Below, piece by piece: positions 7,940 to 17,090 of a stretch of DNA of 64,000 nucleotides. Made by a program: the position numbers and the translations under genes. The notes under the pieces are model-generated. The model was not told where the DNA came from and did not search any database. It saw only the letters and a program-made list of their open reading frames with translations. The first letter of the stretch is position 1, and each line of letters begins with the position of its first letter. Source of the DNA: CAYFLR01 sp964343805 (lineage in GTDB: Bacteria > Bdellovibrionota_B > Oligoflexia > CAYFLR01); the NCBI GenBank assembly GCA_964343805.1, contig CAYFLR010000003.1:1-64000 (forward strand). The letters are read 5' to 3'.

Positions 7940-10051
7940 ATGGATAAGAATGTATTTGATTATCAGCCACTCATTTTACTAATTCTTCATGCCGAATACC
8001 GTCTGGAGGAAGAAAAAGATATACTTCATTCAAAGGGTTATAGTGTTAAGCAAATAACCATAGATGGGGCAAATAAAGAGCAACCTTGGCTGGATCAAAT
8101 TAGACAGAACTCCTTTGATGCGATTGTGATGTCGACCCAACTTCCAGATGATTCCCTTCAAGATACTATTGATTTAATGAATAAGCTTTATGATGAGGAA
8201 TCTAACCTAATATTAATTAGCAAAGTTGCTCCCAAACATGAACAGTTGATCAATGCCTTTAGGCAGGGGATTTTTGACTTTATTGAATATCCTACTATCA
8301 AAGATGAAATCATCTCTTCCATAGAAAAGGCAGTAGAAATAAATAAGTCTCGGAAGGTTGAAAGGGCCACGCAGGAACATAGCCAAAATATTAACAACCT
8401 TCTTTACATGCTACTCCGATCTTCACTTTCTGATAAACCTCTAGAGCAGCTCTTATCCCAGTCATTAAGCTATATTTTAACTTCCGCTTTAATTGCTCCG
8501 CTGAAAAGGGGGGAAATTTTCTTTTTTGATGAGACCACCAAACTGCTTAAATTAGTAGCCAGACAAAATCTCGGTCAAGACAGTTGTATTATAGATAATG
8601 TAGTAATACCTGAGGAGGTTATTAAAAATCATCAAAAGTTAGCTCTTAAAAAAAGGGGCCGCTTCATTTCCTATGATATTGGAATGCAATTGTGTGAAAA
8701 TTGTGAGGATGACCATCACAGTCATTATCATATTAGTCTTGTTTCCTCGCAGTCCAAACCTATTGGTCTCCTAAACATTTGCCTAAGCCCTGATTATGTT
8801 TATTCCAAGGCTGAACATCGACTATTACAAGCTGTGGCAGACACTCTTGTGGGGATGATGGAAAAAAGTAAAAGTGATAAAGATCGTCTCGACATGCAGG
8901 ATCAGTTGATCCAATCGGCCAAGCTTGCCTCAATTGGAACGCTGGCTTCCGGAGTGGCTCATGAGTTAAACAATCCTCTTGCCGTAATAACAGGGATGTG
9001 CTCCTTGATTAAGAAAGATATCATTCGTGGGAATGATATTGTAAAAATAAAAGAGAAAACTCATAAGGTCTCTCTTGCTGCGGATAGAATGACTATAATT
9101 ATAAGCCATCTTCAAACATTTGCCAGAAAAGGAAAAGCTGAAGATCTTGAAGAGTTTTCATTAGAACAACCCATTAAAAAAATTCTTAGTTTTCTCAATT
9201 CGCGATTAAATACTCAATCTATTGAAGTGAAAATAGATATTAGTGAAGAGCTAAAAGAGGGAGGGGTTTGGGGTAATTTAAATCAGCTAGAAAGTGTATT
9301 TCAAAACCTTCTTTTGAATAGTATGGACGCACTTGAGCTGGTTACTGATGGGAGAAATAAACAAATTTCTATCTCTGCAGTCATAGAAAATGAGCAGATT
9401 GAAATAATATACAGTGACAATGCTCTAGGTATTGCTGCTGATATTATTAGTGCCGTATTTGATCCTTTCTTTACCACCAAAGATCAAGGAAAGGGAACGG
9501 GTCTAGGGCTATCCCTTGTAAAAAATATCATGGATAATCATAGGGGAAGTATTGAGGTAATTAAAAGTGATTTCACTGGAACGGATTTTAGAATTCTTCT
9601 TCCTTATCATCTTACACGTGGGGATCATAAAGAATCTATGGAAGAGGAGGTAGAGGACAAAGTATTTAAGGGACTTTCCGCTTTGAAAATTAAGGCACGT
9701 CTATTAGTGATTGATGACGAAGAAGATATTTTAGAGTTAGTGGGTGACTTTCTGGAGGATTACTTTAACTGCATTTTAGTGAATCCTGAAGATGCATTAA
9801 GTGCTATAAAAAATAAACAGTATGATATGGTGCTTACGGATATCAGAATGCCTGGAATAGATGGGGATCTTGTCATAGAGACGGTTAGAAAATACCACCC
9901 TAAAGCCAAAATTTTTGTGATGTCTGGCTTTAGTCCCGATAGCCCAGAAGCCATCCCGGCTGTAAGTAAGAATGTGGATGGCTTTATCCAGAAACCTTTT
10001 CCGGAAGAAAAAGATATTTTAAAAGTTATAGATAAAGCCTTGTTGGTCTAG
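7940..10051 (+). CDS. Hybrid sensor histidine kinase with two receiver domains
   Basis: The protein is about 703 residues from ATG 7940; a GTG at 7913 would add nine. Domain order: a receiver-like fold (1-140) whose phosphoacceptor position reads VMSTQLP, so Asp is missing; a GAF-like domain (150-315) with an odd C-x2-C then His-rich patch near 252-264; HisKA with phosphoacceptor His near 341 (SGVAHELNNPL); HATPase with the N box (NLLLNSMDAL), FDPFFTTK and GKGTGLGLS; and a C-terminal receiver with Asp near 634 (LTDIRMPG). The ATPase G1 box reads DNALGI, not DNGxGI. No membrane segment is seen, so it is a cytoplasmic sensor. No cognate regulator lies adjacent. Confidence 0.88.
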   Translation: MDKNVFDYQPLILLILHAEYRLEEEKDILHSKGYSVKQITIDGANKEQPWLDQIRQNSFDAIVMSTQLPDDSLQDTIDLMNKLYDEESNLILISKVAPKHEQLINAFRQGIFDFIEYPTIKDEIISSIEKAVEINKSRKVERATQEHSQNINNLLYMLLRSSLSDKPLEQLLSQSLSYILTSALIAPLKRGEIFFFDETTKLLKLVARQNLGQDSCIIDNVVIPEEVIKNHQKLALKKRGRFISYDIGMQLCENCEDDHHSHYHISLVSSQSKPIGLLNICLSPDYVYSKAEHRLLQAVADTLVGMMEKSKSDKDRLDMQDQLIQSAKLASIGTLASGVAHELNNPLAVITGMCSLIKKDIIRGNDIVKIKEKTHKVSLAADRMTIIISHLQTFARKGKAEDLEEFSLEQPIKKILSFLNSRLNTQSIEVKIDISEELKEGGVWGNLNQLESVFQNLLLNSMDALELVTDGRNKQISISAVIENEQIEIIYSDNALGIAADIISAVFDPFFTTKDQGKGTGLGLSLVKNIMDNHRGSIEVIKSDFTGTDFRILLPYHLTRGDHKESMEEEVEDKVFKGLSALKIKARLLVIDDEEDILELVGDFLEDYFNCILVNPEDALSAIKNKQYDMVLTDIRMPGIDGDLVIETVRKYHPKAKIFVMSGFSPDSPEAIPAVSKNVDGFIQKPFPEEKDILKVIDKALLV

Positions 10052-10059
10052 AGTCGAAT

Positions 10060-10572
10060 TTATTTAACCTTAAATTGATCCTTAATCTCTTCTAAACCTT
10101 TGACGCTCGGAGTTTTGATTAGACTGTCAATATCCATCTCTTTCACTGAAGAAAGTATGTCGTCGAGCTCTTTCAATCTTTCAGGGTTGGAGAATTCTGG
10201 AATGGCAATATCTTGATGGTTTTCAAAACCCACTTGATAAATTTTACCTTTGATATGGAGGTTGACGGGGACTTCGACTCCTTCACCCGAATCATCGGTT
10301 AATTCTTGATCTAGATCGGCCAAGTCCACTTCTTCTGGTGCGGTATTTCCATCTTTTTCTAACTTGGAGTGATCGGCAGTCTTTTCTTGCACCACCTCTT
10401 TTTCTGTCTGAGTAGATGTCCCTTCTTGGGTTTTATCATTGGTATTTTTATTACTCTCTTTTTGAGTTGTTTTATTATTATTGTTATCCAGTTTCTTTTT
10501 CCCTGTTGGGGTAGAAACTGAATCACAGGTTAAGAACAATAAAATAGCAAATAGGCTTATAAGAATTCTCAT
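10060..10572 (-). CDS. Lipoprotein of unknown function
   Basis: The protein has 170 residues. AAGGGGA precedes ATG 10572. The signal peptide ends LLFLTC. A long polar linker (about residues 22-90) rich in K, N, T, E and Q leads to a small C-terminal domain with no recognised motif. It is second in a two-gene operon, 16 bp after the Cys-rich secreted protein, and converges on the kinase gene with 8 bp between stops. Confidence 0.72.
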   Translation of the reverse strand: MRILISLFAILLFLTCDSVSTPTGKKKLDNNNNKTTQKESNKNTNDKTQEGTSTQTEKEVVQEKTADHSKLEKDGNTAPEEVDLADLDQELTDDSGEGVEVPVNLHIKGKIYQVGFENHQDIAIPEFSNPERLKELDDILSSVKEMDIDSLIKTPSVKGLEEIKDQFKVK

Positions 10573-10588
10573 ATTATATCCCCTTTAA

Positions 10589-11317
10589 TTAAATCCTTGG
10601 TAGACTGCTTTTGCAATAGGTCTTTTCACAAACACATTGATATTGACTCCAGAGGTCGATGCAGCCTTTAGCGGTTCTCCCTACCATAATATAGGTTTTG
10701 GTTTTGCGGGTGACCTTATCATTAATGGGCTGTGTTCTCCAACAGCAGCCATCATTCCAGAGTTGGTAATTGATACCACCTTTACTGGGGTTGAGAGTGA
10801 CAACTTGATCTTTATCTTTATCGTAGCCTTTCCAACGGTAGGCAATATAAATACCTTTATCGGTAGTTTTTGGTTTAGTCCCATACTTTTCACAGATTTG
10901 CTTACAATCGATCTTCTTTTGACCAAAATCCCCGGCTTCTTTGAGATCGGCTGGGGGGGGATAGAGTTGATCGCTGTAGACTTTAAATTTTTTCTTGTTG
11001 ATTTTGATCTTTAACTCTTTGATATCCTTGCAGTCGGGGTTTTTTTCTTCTTCCTTTTGGCTAGTGGAGCCAAATCCAGGTGTTCCGGTTGTTCCTGGTT
11101 CGGATGAAGGCTGAGTCGATCCTGAGTCTGAATCATTACCTGAACTTTCAGTTGTGTCGCCAGTACTCGGTATTGTAGTCCCAGTATTTGGCGTGTCTCC
11201 GGTGCTAGTACCCGTTCCAGTAGAAGGCATAGTGACTCCACCAGGCAGGTCAACTCCCCATAGGCTATAACCAATACCTAGAAACAGGAAGCTAAGAAGC
11301 AGTGTCAATTTCAGCAT
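10589..11317 (-). CDS. Secreted protein with Ser/Thr/Gly linker and Cys-rich domain
   Basis: The protein has 242 residues. AGGAGGGG precedes ATG 11317. A signal peptide (to about residue 20) is followed by a low-complexity S/T/G/P linker of about 75 residues. The C-terminal domain of about 150 residues holds nine cysteines, including an adjacent Cys-Cys (NDGCCWR) and a final CVC...C group, consistent with a disulfide-bonded extracellular module. No family is recognised. It is first in an operon with the lipoprotein at 10060-10572; an exported pair on the surface is a reasonable guess. Confidence 0.7.
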   Translation of the reverse strand: MLKLTLLLSFLFLGIGYSLWGVDLPGGVTMPSTGTGTSTGDTPNTGTTIPSTGDTTESSGNDSDSGSTQPSSEPGTTGTPGFGSTSQKEEEKNPDCKDIKELKIKINKKKFKVYSDQLYPPPADLKEAGDFGQKKIDCKQICEKYGTKPKTTDKGIYIAYRWKGYDKDKDQVVTLNPSKGGINYQLWNDGCCWRTQPINDKVTRKTKTYIMVGRTAKGCIDLWSQYQCVCEKTYCKSSLPRI

Positions 11318-11643
11318 TTAAATCCCCTCCTAATATAAAAATGAGTCGTATTGGCTATTTATATATAAAGACTTTTACTTATCAAGAGATAAAATCTGGA
11401 TCCTCAGGACTTTTAGCAAAAACTTTGAAGTACAAGTATCACCAACTTATAGATCCACAAGTTCTGAGAATCCAAAATAAAATATTATTAAATTGGTAAA
11501 AAGCCAAATAATTTTTAACAAATTAACATATGTTAATTCCATTCTCCTGCCCCCATGCTAGAATGCGACTTAGTTCTTGGGTGAAAAGAACACAAACTAC
11601 TAAGATGTAAAATAATGGAATTTCAACTGCTTGGAGCAAAAAA
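11318..11643. other. Intergenic region
   Basis: This 326-bp divergent region has no supported gene; a 65-codon plus ORF at 11302-11499 has no ribosome site and overlaps the upstream gene. TTAATTCCATTC at 11533-11544 also occurs at 45901-45912, just ahead of another lipoprotein gene and inside its FliA-like promoter candidate, but the GCCGATAA part is absent here. Confidence 0.4.
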
Positions 11644-12783
11644 ATGAAAACTTTATTAAAACTTACAACTCTTATTTCCTTGATAATGATGATGATGCAA
11701 TGTGGTCAAGATCTGTCTTCTAAAAAATCAAGTCAAATATTAAGTGTTAATGATAATAGTGGGTTAATGGCTTCACCTAATTATTTTTGGGGAGCCTCTA
11801 AGCATGGTTGTTACAAATCTTACGGTCGTGTAGTCTATGGTTCATGTCGTATTCCTACAGATGAGCAAATTAATGAAATTGCTAATGAATTAATCCAACA
11901 AGCTCCTCTTAGAACAGCCTACTTCCAAAAACGCAAAACAGATTATCAAAATTATATAACTGGACTACGCTCTCAGGCAGAAGAAGCGGAAATGTCTGCT
12001 GGAAATAATCTCTTTTCAGATCTTTATCGCAAAGTTGCGGTTGAAATGGAAGAGTATATTGAAGAACAAGGGAGTGTTTCGGATGAAGTTATTGATATGG
12101 TTGGTCCTCAAAGCCCTCTTTTAGATCAGTTAGAAAATTTAAGAGTGTTTTTGAAAAATTATCAGCAAAGAGTGGATGGTGAGCAAGATCCAGCCATTAA
12201 AGAAGTTCTTAATCAATCCAGAAATCGAGCTTACTACAATTTTATCGAAGAAGGGGAGTTTGGGCGTGTTTATTTTCAATATTGGAAAGTGAATGAACTC
12301 ATTAAGGAAGAGGCAAAAGACAGCTCTCTAGAACTGATTGGCAGATGGGGTGGATGGTCTTCTCACGGTACTCTTTCACTCGTTGACTATTTAAATATTG
12401 ATGAAGATAGCTGCACAGAAGCCAGTACTCATGTGAATTATCAATTTAAAGAGTTTATTCAAAACCCTGAGTGGTTCCGCACACTCTTTATTGGTGATCA
12501 TGTACAAAATGGTAAAATAGCCAACTTAAGATGCAAAGAGAGCAGCAGAAAAGGCACCTCTTATCAGCCAAGTAAGAACCTTATAACCTTGAAATGGACA
12601 ATTGAAACTTCATTTAGTGGACCAGGATGTGATGGGGTTGTTCTTTACTGTGTACACAAAAATAAAACTCAAGGTTATGTGTATCAGGCATTAGCAAAGA
12701 TGTATCAAAAAATAAGTAAACAGCAAGCTCAAGTGGAAGATGACGAACTCATTGATAGTGACCAATCTAGGCAGTCTCGCTAG
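11644..12783 (+). CDS. Lipoprotein of unknown function
   Basis: The protein has 379 residues. GGAG lies upstream of ATG 11644. The signal peptide ends MMMMQC, with Gln before the lipobox Cys. The mature protein starts with a short disordered stretch, has a Cys pair in a glycine/tyrosine-rich segment (residues 57-70), then a helical acidic middle, and finally a domain with four cysteines (SCTEAS, LRCKES, GPGCDG, VLYCVH). No enzyme motif is recognised. A clear intrinsic terminator follows at 12813-12845, so it is probably monocistronic. Confidence 0.72.
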   Translation: MKTLLKLTTLISLIMMMMQCGQDLSSKKSSQILSVNDNSGLMASPNYFWGASKHGCYKSYGRVVYGSCRIPTDEQINEIANELIQQAPLRTAYFQKRKTDYQNYITGLRSQAEEAEMSAGNNLFSDLYRKVAVEMEEYIEEQGSVSDEVIDMVGPQSPLLDQLENLRVFLKNYQQRVDGEQDPAIKEVLNQSRNRAYYNFIEEGEFGRVYFQYWKVNELIKEEAKDSSLELIGRWGGWSSHGTLSLVDYLNIDEDSCTEASTHVNYQFKEFIQNPEWFRTLFIGDHVQNGKIANLRCKESSRKGTSYQPSKNLITLKWTIETSFSGPGCDGVVLYCVHKNKTQGYVYQALAKMYQKISKQQAQVEDDELIDSDQSRQSR

Positions 12784-12812
12784 ATAGACTGTTCTAACAA
12801 GGAATCTCACTT

Positions 12813-12845
12813 AGCCCGCTTGGAACTTTCCAGGTGGGCTTTTTT
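12813..12845 (+). terminator. Rho-independent terminator
   Basis: The stem AGCCCGCTTGG (12813-12823) pairs with CCAGGTGGGCT (12830-12840), counting two G-U pairs. The loop is AACTTT and a run of six T follows (12840-12845). It ends the lipoprotein transcript and separates it from the Crp/Fnr gene. It is the only convincing intrinsic terminator I found in the window. Confidence 0.85.
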
Positions 12846-12876
12846 GGGTTAACATGGGATGGAAAGGGAGTGCCGT

Positions 12877-13461
12877 ATGTTAGAAGAATTAATTGCTGAG
12901 CTTGAAAATCTGACCCAAATTAAAATCACAGAGAATTTAATGGCTTCCATCGGAGATTTGATGAAGCCTGTGCAATATGCAAAAGGGGAGTACATAGTGG
13001 AGCAGGGTGTTTCCACTAGACAGTTTTTATATATTACCCAGGGCTTGATAAGAGTCTACTTTAACACTTCAGATGGAAATGAGGTTTCCAAAGTTTTCCT
13101 AAAAGAAGGGGACTTTGTTGCGCCATATGCTGACATCCTTTTAAAAATCCCTTCTACAGTGTCCATTCATTGTTTAGAAAATTGTCAAGCACTGGCTGCC
13201 AACTTTGATACCCTGTGCGATCATTATGGTGAACATATCTTTTGGGATCGCATTGGTCGGGTTATTGCTGAAAAAGAATATATCCGTAAAGAGAAAAAAG
13301 AACGCCTTTTATTGAAAAACCCTGAAGATCGATACAAGAATTTCCTACAAGATAATGATCAAGTTGTTAAAAGAGTCCCTCAGCAATATATTGCCTCTTA
13401 CCTTGGAATGACCCCCGTTTCTTTAAGCCGAATTAAGAAAAGGATTTTGAGTGAAAAATAG
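12877..13461 (+). CDS. Crp/Fnr-family transcriptional regulator
   Basis: The protein has 194 residues from ATG 12877, which has GGGAG six bases upstream; ATG 12859 lacks a site. The N-terminal cyclic-nucleotide-binding fold is visible (KGEYIVEQG near residue 40, ITQGLIRVYF near 57, KEGDFV near 87). A long helix follows. The C-terminal helix-turn-helix ends YIASYLGMTPVSLSRIKK, typical of short Crp-like regulators. The cNMP phosphate-cassette residues (RxS) are not apparent, so cAMP binding is doubtful. The next gene begins inside its last 11 bases, which suggests translational coupling and perhaps shared control. Confidence 0.87.
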   Translation: MLEELIAELENLTQIKITENLMASIGDLMKPVQYAKGEYIVEQGVSTRQFLYITQGLIRVYFNTSDGNEVSKVFLKEGDFVAPYADILLKIPSTVSIHCLENCQALAANFDTLCDHYGEHIFWDRIGRVIAEKEYIRKEKKERLLLKNPEDRYKNFLQDNDQVVKRVPQQYIASYLGMTPVSLSRIKKRILSEK

Positions 13462-14749
13462 GTTTCTGTTATTTTCCTCAGCACTTTTATTGATTACCTT
13501 TGCTTGGCCAATGTACGGGCAGGCTTCAATCACCAGGGCCAATTCTTTTTTGGTTGGTGTAGCTATTGAAGAGATTTCTCCCACTAAAAAGCAAGTAGAT
13601 GGAGGCGATATTTTCCAGGGAGGCTATGGCTTTCTTGGGAATCGAGGTTCTGCGAGTGGAATTCATGATCCTATTTGGGCGAGATCAATGACCATTCAAC
13701 AGGCAGAAAAGTTGTTAATACTGGTCAGTATTGATGCCATTGGGATCAGTAATATATTGATCAACCTTATTAAAAAGCAGGTCTATCAAGTTATTCCTGT
13801 TAAAAATGATCAGATTTTGATTAGCGCAACTCATACCCATTCTGGACCTGATTTGCAAGGACTTTGGAATGGTGTCACATCAGATTATAAAAAATTGCTT
13901 ATTAAAAAGGTGAAGTCGGCCATCATCAAATCCTACAAAAAGAGAGAAGAGGCTCGACTATTTATAAGTAAAACCAAGGCAATAACTGAGAATAGACGAG
14001 GGTGGCCTTTCGTTGATGATGAAACCATAGCGTTAAATATTTATAAGAAAGGCAGTGGACATCGATTAGCAACTTTGATTAATTTTGGTGTTCACCCTAC
14101 GATTGTAGGCTCTCAAAACCTTCTAATCTCGAGTGGGTTTGTCCACTTCTTACGTAAACATGTTGAGTCCCATACAGGGGTTCCAGCTCTGTTTTTTAAT
14201 GGAGCCCTTGGAGATGTAAAACCGGTCACTAAAGAGACAGATTTTGCCGGTGCGAAATCTTATGGTGAAAAGATGGGGAAGTTGGTTTTAAAGGCCTTTG
14301 CTAATGAGAGAGAGATTCTTCCTGAGCTGTTATTCAACACACGCTGGATTCAAGTTGAAGTTGAAAACTTGCAATTTATGGCTGCCCTACTATTGGGCAT
14401 TTTAGAATATGAAACCCAAGTGGAATGGAGCTTTAAAGGATTTACAGTGAGTATACAGACGCCTGTGTCTTACCTTCGTCTAGGAAAGAGCTTGCAATGT
14501 ATTTCTTTACCAGGGGAATCCTTGAGCCGTTTGGCAATCAGCATTAAGAATAAAATGAAGGCACCATTCAAATGCATTTTGGGTATGACCAATAATACTT
14601 TAGGATATTTGATTCCTGCTGATGAATGGGAATCTGGAAGAAACAAAGATTATGAAGAAAGTGTCTCCATGGGTAAAAAAATAGGGGATCAACTAAGGGA
14701 TATAGCGATTAATTTAGTTGCTGAAGATAAAATTTTATTAAAGAAGTAA
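13451..14749 (+). CDS. Secreted neutral/alkaline ceramidase-like hydrolase
   Basis: The protein has 432 residues from GTG 13451, overlapping the Crp/Fnr gene by 11 bp. A signal peptide (to about residue 25) is present. Motifs fit the neutral/alkaline ceramidase family: the zinc-site segment ATHTHSGPD near residues 127-134, NFGVHPT near 213, and FFNGALGDVKP near 250. Such enzymes cleave the N-acyl bond of ceramides with a zinc ion. At about 430 residues it lacks the usual C-terminal beta-sandwich of the longer bacterial enzymes but fits the shorter relatives. Substrate is unproven; a lipid amide outside the cell is likely. It converges on the next lipoprotein gene with 1 bp between. Confidence 0.8.
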   Translation: MKNRFLLFSSALLLITFAWPMYGQASITRANSFLVGVAIEEISPTKKQVDGGDIFQGGYGFLGNRGSASGIHDPIWARSMTIQQAEKLLILVSIDAIGISNILINLIKKQVYQVIPVKNDQILISATHTHSGPDLQGLWNGVTSDYKKLLIKKVKSAIIKSYKKREEARLFISKTKAITENRRGWPFVDDETIALNIYKKGSGHRLATLINFGVHPTIVGSQNLLISSGFVHFLRKHVESHTGVPALFFNGALGDVKPVTKETDFAGAKSYGEKMGKLVLKAFANEREILPELLFNTRWIQVEVENLQFMAALLLGILEYETQVEWSFKGFTVSIQTPVSYLRLGKSLQCISLPGESLSRLAISIKNKMKAPFKCILGMTNNTLGYLIPADEWESGRNKDYEESVSMGKKIGDQLRDIAINLVAEDKILLKK

Positions 14750-14750
14750 G

Positions 14751-15494
14751 TTAATAATTCTTTTCAATAAGTTCAGTAGTTGATTCTTCCTCAAATGTAA
14801 TATCTCCAGTTATATGAGAACTTTTAGTAACAGACTTAATTTCTCCAATGCTCTTATGAGTCCACATTTCTATCGTACTGGTTCCGTTAAAATCCTTACT
14901 TTTTTGTTTAACCATTTTAATATAAGTGGTGTCAAAAGTTCCTGCTTCCACTGTAATTTTTTGCGAGCTTGTTTCGACTGTTTTATAACCCGTTCCGTCA
15001 TCATTTTGTGTGTCTTTTTTAGTCGATTCTTCACATATTTTGAGCATTTGATCTTTGGTAAGGCTCACAGTGGTAGGTTTTTCCTCTTTACCATTGACCT
15101 CCATAAAATGGGTCATTTTAAGGTGGGTGTCGCTTACTTCATCAACCTGCTTGGTAAGAATCGTGGTGCTCTCTGAAGTTCCTGAAACTTGATCTTTTCT
15201 CATCGATGAGATCCGGTAAACATTTTTATCCCCAGCTTTCTTTAATTTCCTAGTTTGATTCCAGCCCTCTAAACAATCATTTTTTGCATTTGCTGGATTA
15301 ACTCCATCTGCCCTCCCATTGGAAGAGTTCTGCTCTCCATTGGTTGAGTCAGTGCTGGAAGGGTTTGATTTGTTGATACTTTTCATGCTGCTGGCAGTAT
15401 ATATGGGTCTTGAAGGACCACAGTTTTGATAAGATACTATAACTACAAGTAACAATGAGGCACATAAGCTGAGGATCACCTGCTTTTTGTTCAT
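14751..15494 (-). CDS. Lipoprotein of unknown function
   Basis: The protein has 247 residues. AAGGA precedes ATG 15494. The signal peptide ends VSYQNC-G, a lipobox with Asn at -1. After a disordered S/N-rich linker (about residues 27-68) comes a domain with alternating T/S/K-rich strands, probably all-beta, with two cysteines (DCLEGW and KICEES). It resembles generic beta-barrel-like lipoproteins of the DUF3108 type by eye, but I cannot confirm this. Its stop abuts that of the ceramidase-like gene. Confidence 0.7.
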   Translation of the reverse strand: MNKKQVILSLCASLLLVVIVSYQNCGPSRPIYTASSMKSINKSNPSSTDSTNGEQNSSNGRADGVNPANAKNDCLEGWNQTRKLKKAGDKNVYRISSMRKDQVSGTSESTTILTKQVDEVSDTHLKMTHFMEVNGKEEKPTTVSLTKDQMLKICEESTKKDTQNDDGTGYKTVETSSQKITVEAGTFDTTYIKMVKQKSKDFNGTSTIEMWTHKSIGEIKSVTKSSHITGDITFEEESTTELIEKNY

Positions 15495-15731
15495 ATTATT
15501 TCCTTTTTATAGGTTCTCCTTCTTCTCGTAATTTTAAGGAATTTGCTTGAGGATCTCCCAATTTTCTCATTATCTTAGAGAGTTGGAGTCAGCCATTTCT
15601 GATCTTATCTATCTTGGAGAGGGTGGATTGGGGTAACTGATAGAAATTAATCGATAAAATGTGGTATTTGTTGAAAACGTAAAAATGTGGTAAAAACGCT
15701 CTCAGGGATAAAACTCATTGAGGGAGTTATT

Positions 15732-17090
15732 TTGAAAAGACTAATGATCTATACCATTTTGCTATATCTGAGTTTGGTTTCCAACCTTCTCGCTTCAAAT
15801 TCCAACAATAATTTACACGATGATATAGACAATATCGTCAACCAGCACATCTTTAAGGGTTACAATGTGGGAGCAGTTGTTGGTGTTTTGGATGACAATA
15901 AATCCAAAATAAATTCCTACGGAACGAATAATTTCAATAGTAATGAGCGACCTAATCAAACCACCTTGTTTGAGATTGGGTCTATAAGTAAGGTTTTTAC
16001 AGGTATCCTGCTTGCCTATCTGTCCATAGATCAGCAAGTCAATCTTAACGATTCTCTATCAAAATTCCTTCCCGAATTAGAACATGTGAGTACAGGTAGT
16101 ATTACTCTTTTAGAGCTGTCTACCCATACCTCAGGATTACCCCGTTTGCCAACAAATTTACTCCCTTCTAACATTGCTGATCCCTACTCTAATTATACTG
16201 AAGATCTCCTGATTGAATTCTTAAAGACTTATCAACTGGACGCGCATCCTGTTCCCTTCAGTTGGAATAATTACTCTAATGTGGGGGTAGGTTTACTTGG
16301 ATATGTTCTAACCTTAGCAACTGGAAAATCCTATGAACAGTTAATCTATGAGATCATTACCGGTCCTTTGGAAATGAGAGACACAGTCGTATACTTAAAT
16401 AAAAACCAGGAACTCCGTTTTTCGACTCCCCACTCCCCGGCACTAAAAGAGACTTCCCCTTGGGTGCTTAACTCCTTGGTAGGGGCTGGTGGGATTAGAT
16501 CCACGGCTAAAGATCTGGAGCTATTTCTAAGAGCCAATATGAATCCTCCAGCCACTTTATTGGGCGAAGCTTTGCAGTTAGCTATGGAAATTCATGCTGA
16601 AAATGGAGATGAGCGAATCGGTCTGGGTTGGGGGATTACATTGGTTAAGGATGTGAGGCTGATTGGGCATAGTGGCGGAACGGGAGGATTTCGTTCTTAT
16701 GTAGGATTTGTACCCGAATACCAAAAAGCGGTGTTAACTTTAACCAATACGGCATCGGATATTCAATGTGTAGCTAGACGGTCTCTTTTTAATCTGCCTT
16801 GCCAGCCAGATTTTGGTCTTCAGCTGCCTGATTCACTTCTCGATACCTACGAAGGAAGCTACTTTCATAAGGCCACTGGTCTTATGTTTAAAATAGAACG
16901 GATTCATCAGCACTTAGTTTATGAGCTAGTCGGGCAAGAATCAGGACTCTTAGTCGCAACCTCAGAAACTGAGTTTCACATTTCAAACTTAGCTTTTGTT
17001 ACCTTTCAAAGTAATGAAAGTGGCGAAGTGGAGAGTTTTTTTATTAAACAGGGGGCTTTTGAAGCCACATTTAAAAAGCAAACTAAATGA
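15732..17090 (+). CDS. Secreted serine hydrolase, beta-lactamase class C fold
   Basis: The protein has about 452 residues. TTG 15732 is chosen because GGGAG lies just upstream; ATG 15744 has no site. A signal peptide ends near LLASNS. The three active-site motifs of the serine beta-lactamase/DD-peptidase clan are present: S-x-x-K in IGSISKVF near residue 84, Y-S-N (NNYSNVGVG) and H-S-G (GHSGGTGGF). A C-terminal beta domain of about 100 residues follows, as in many esterase or peptidase members. Substrate could be a peptidoglycan peptide or an ester. ATGA overlap couples it to the phosphodiesterase gene downstream. Confidence 0.87.
   Translation: MKRLMIYTILLYLSLVSNLLASNSNNNLHDDIDNIVNQHIFKGYNVGAVVGVLDDNKSKINSYGTNNFNSNERPNQTTLFEIGSISKVFTGILLAYLSIDQQVNLNDSLSKFLPELEHVSTGSITLLELSTHTSGLPRLPTNLLPSNIADPYSNYTEDLLIEFLKTYQLDAHPVPFSWNNYSNVGVGLLGYVLTLATGKSYEQLIYEIITGPLEMRDTVVYLNKNQELRFSTPHSPALKETSPWVLNSLVGAGGIRSTAKDLELFLRANMNPPATLLGEALQLAMEIHAENGDERIGLGWGITLVKDVRLIGHSGGTGGFRSYVGFVPEYQKAVLTLTNTASDIQCVARRSLFNLPCQPDFGLQLPDSLLDTYEGSYFHKATGLMFKIERIHQHLVYELVGQESGLLVATSETEFHISNLAFVTFQSNESGEVESFFIKQGAFEATFKKQTK

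Noticed and set aside
11302..11499. 65-codon plus ORF
   Set aside because: It overlaps the start of the Cys-rich secreted gene on the other strand, has no ribosome site and has no recognisable motif.
5055..15261. Identical 15-mer TTCCTAGTTTGATTC at 5055-5069 and 15247-15261
   Set aside because: One or two repeated 15-mers are expected by chance in a window this size. The second copy is inside a coding region, and the flanks do not match.
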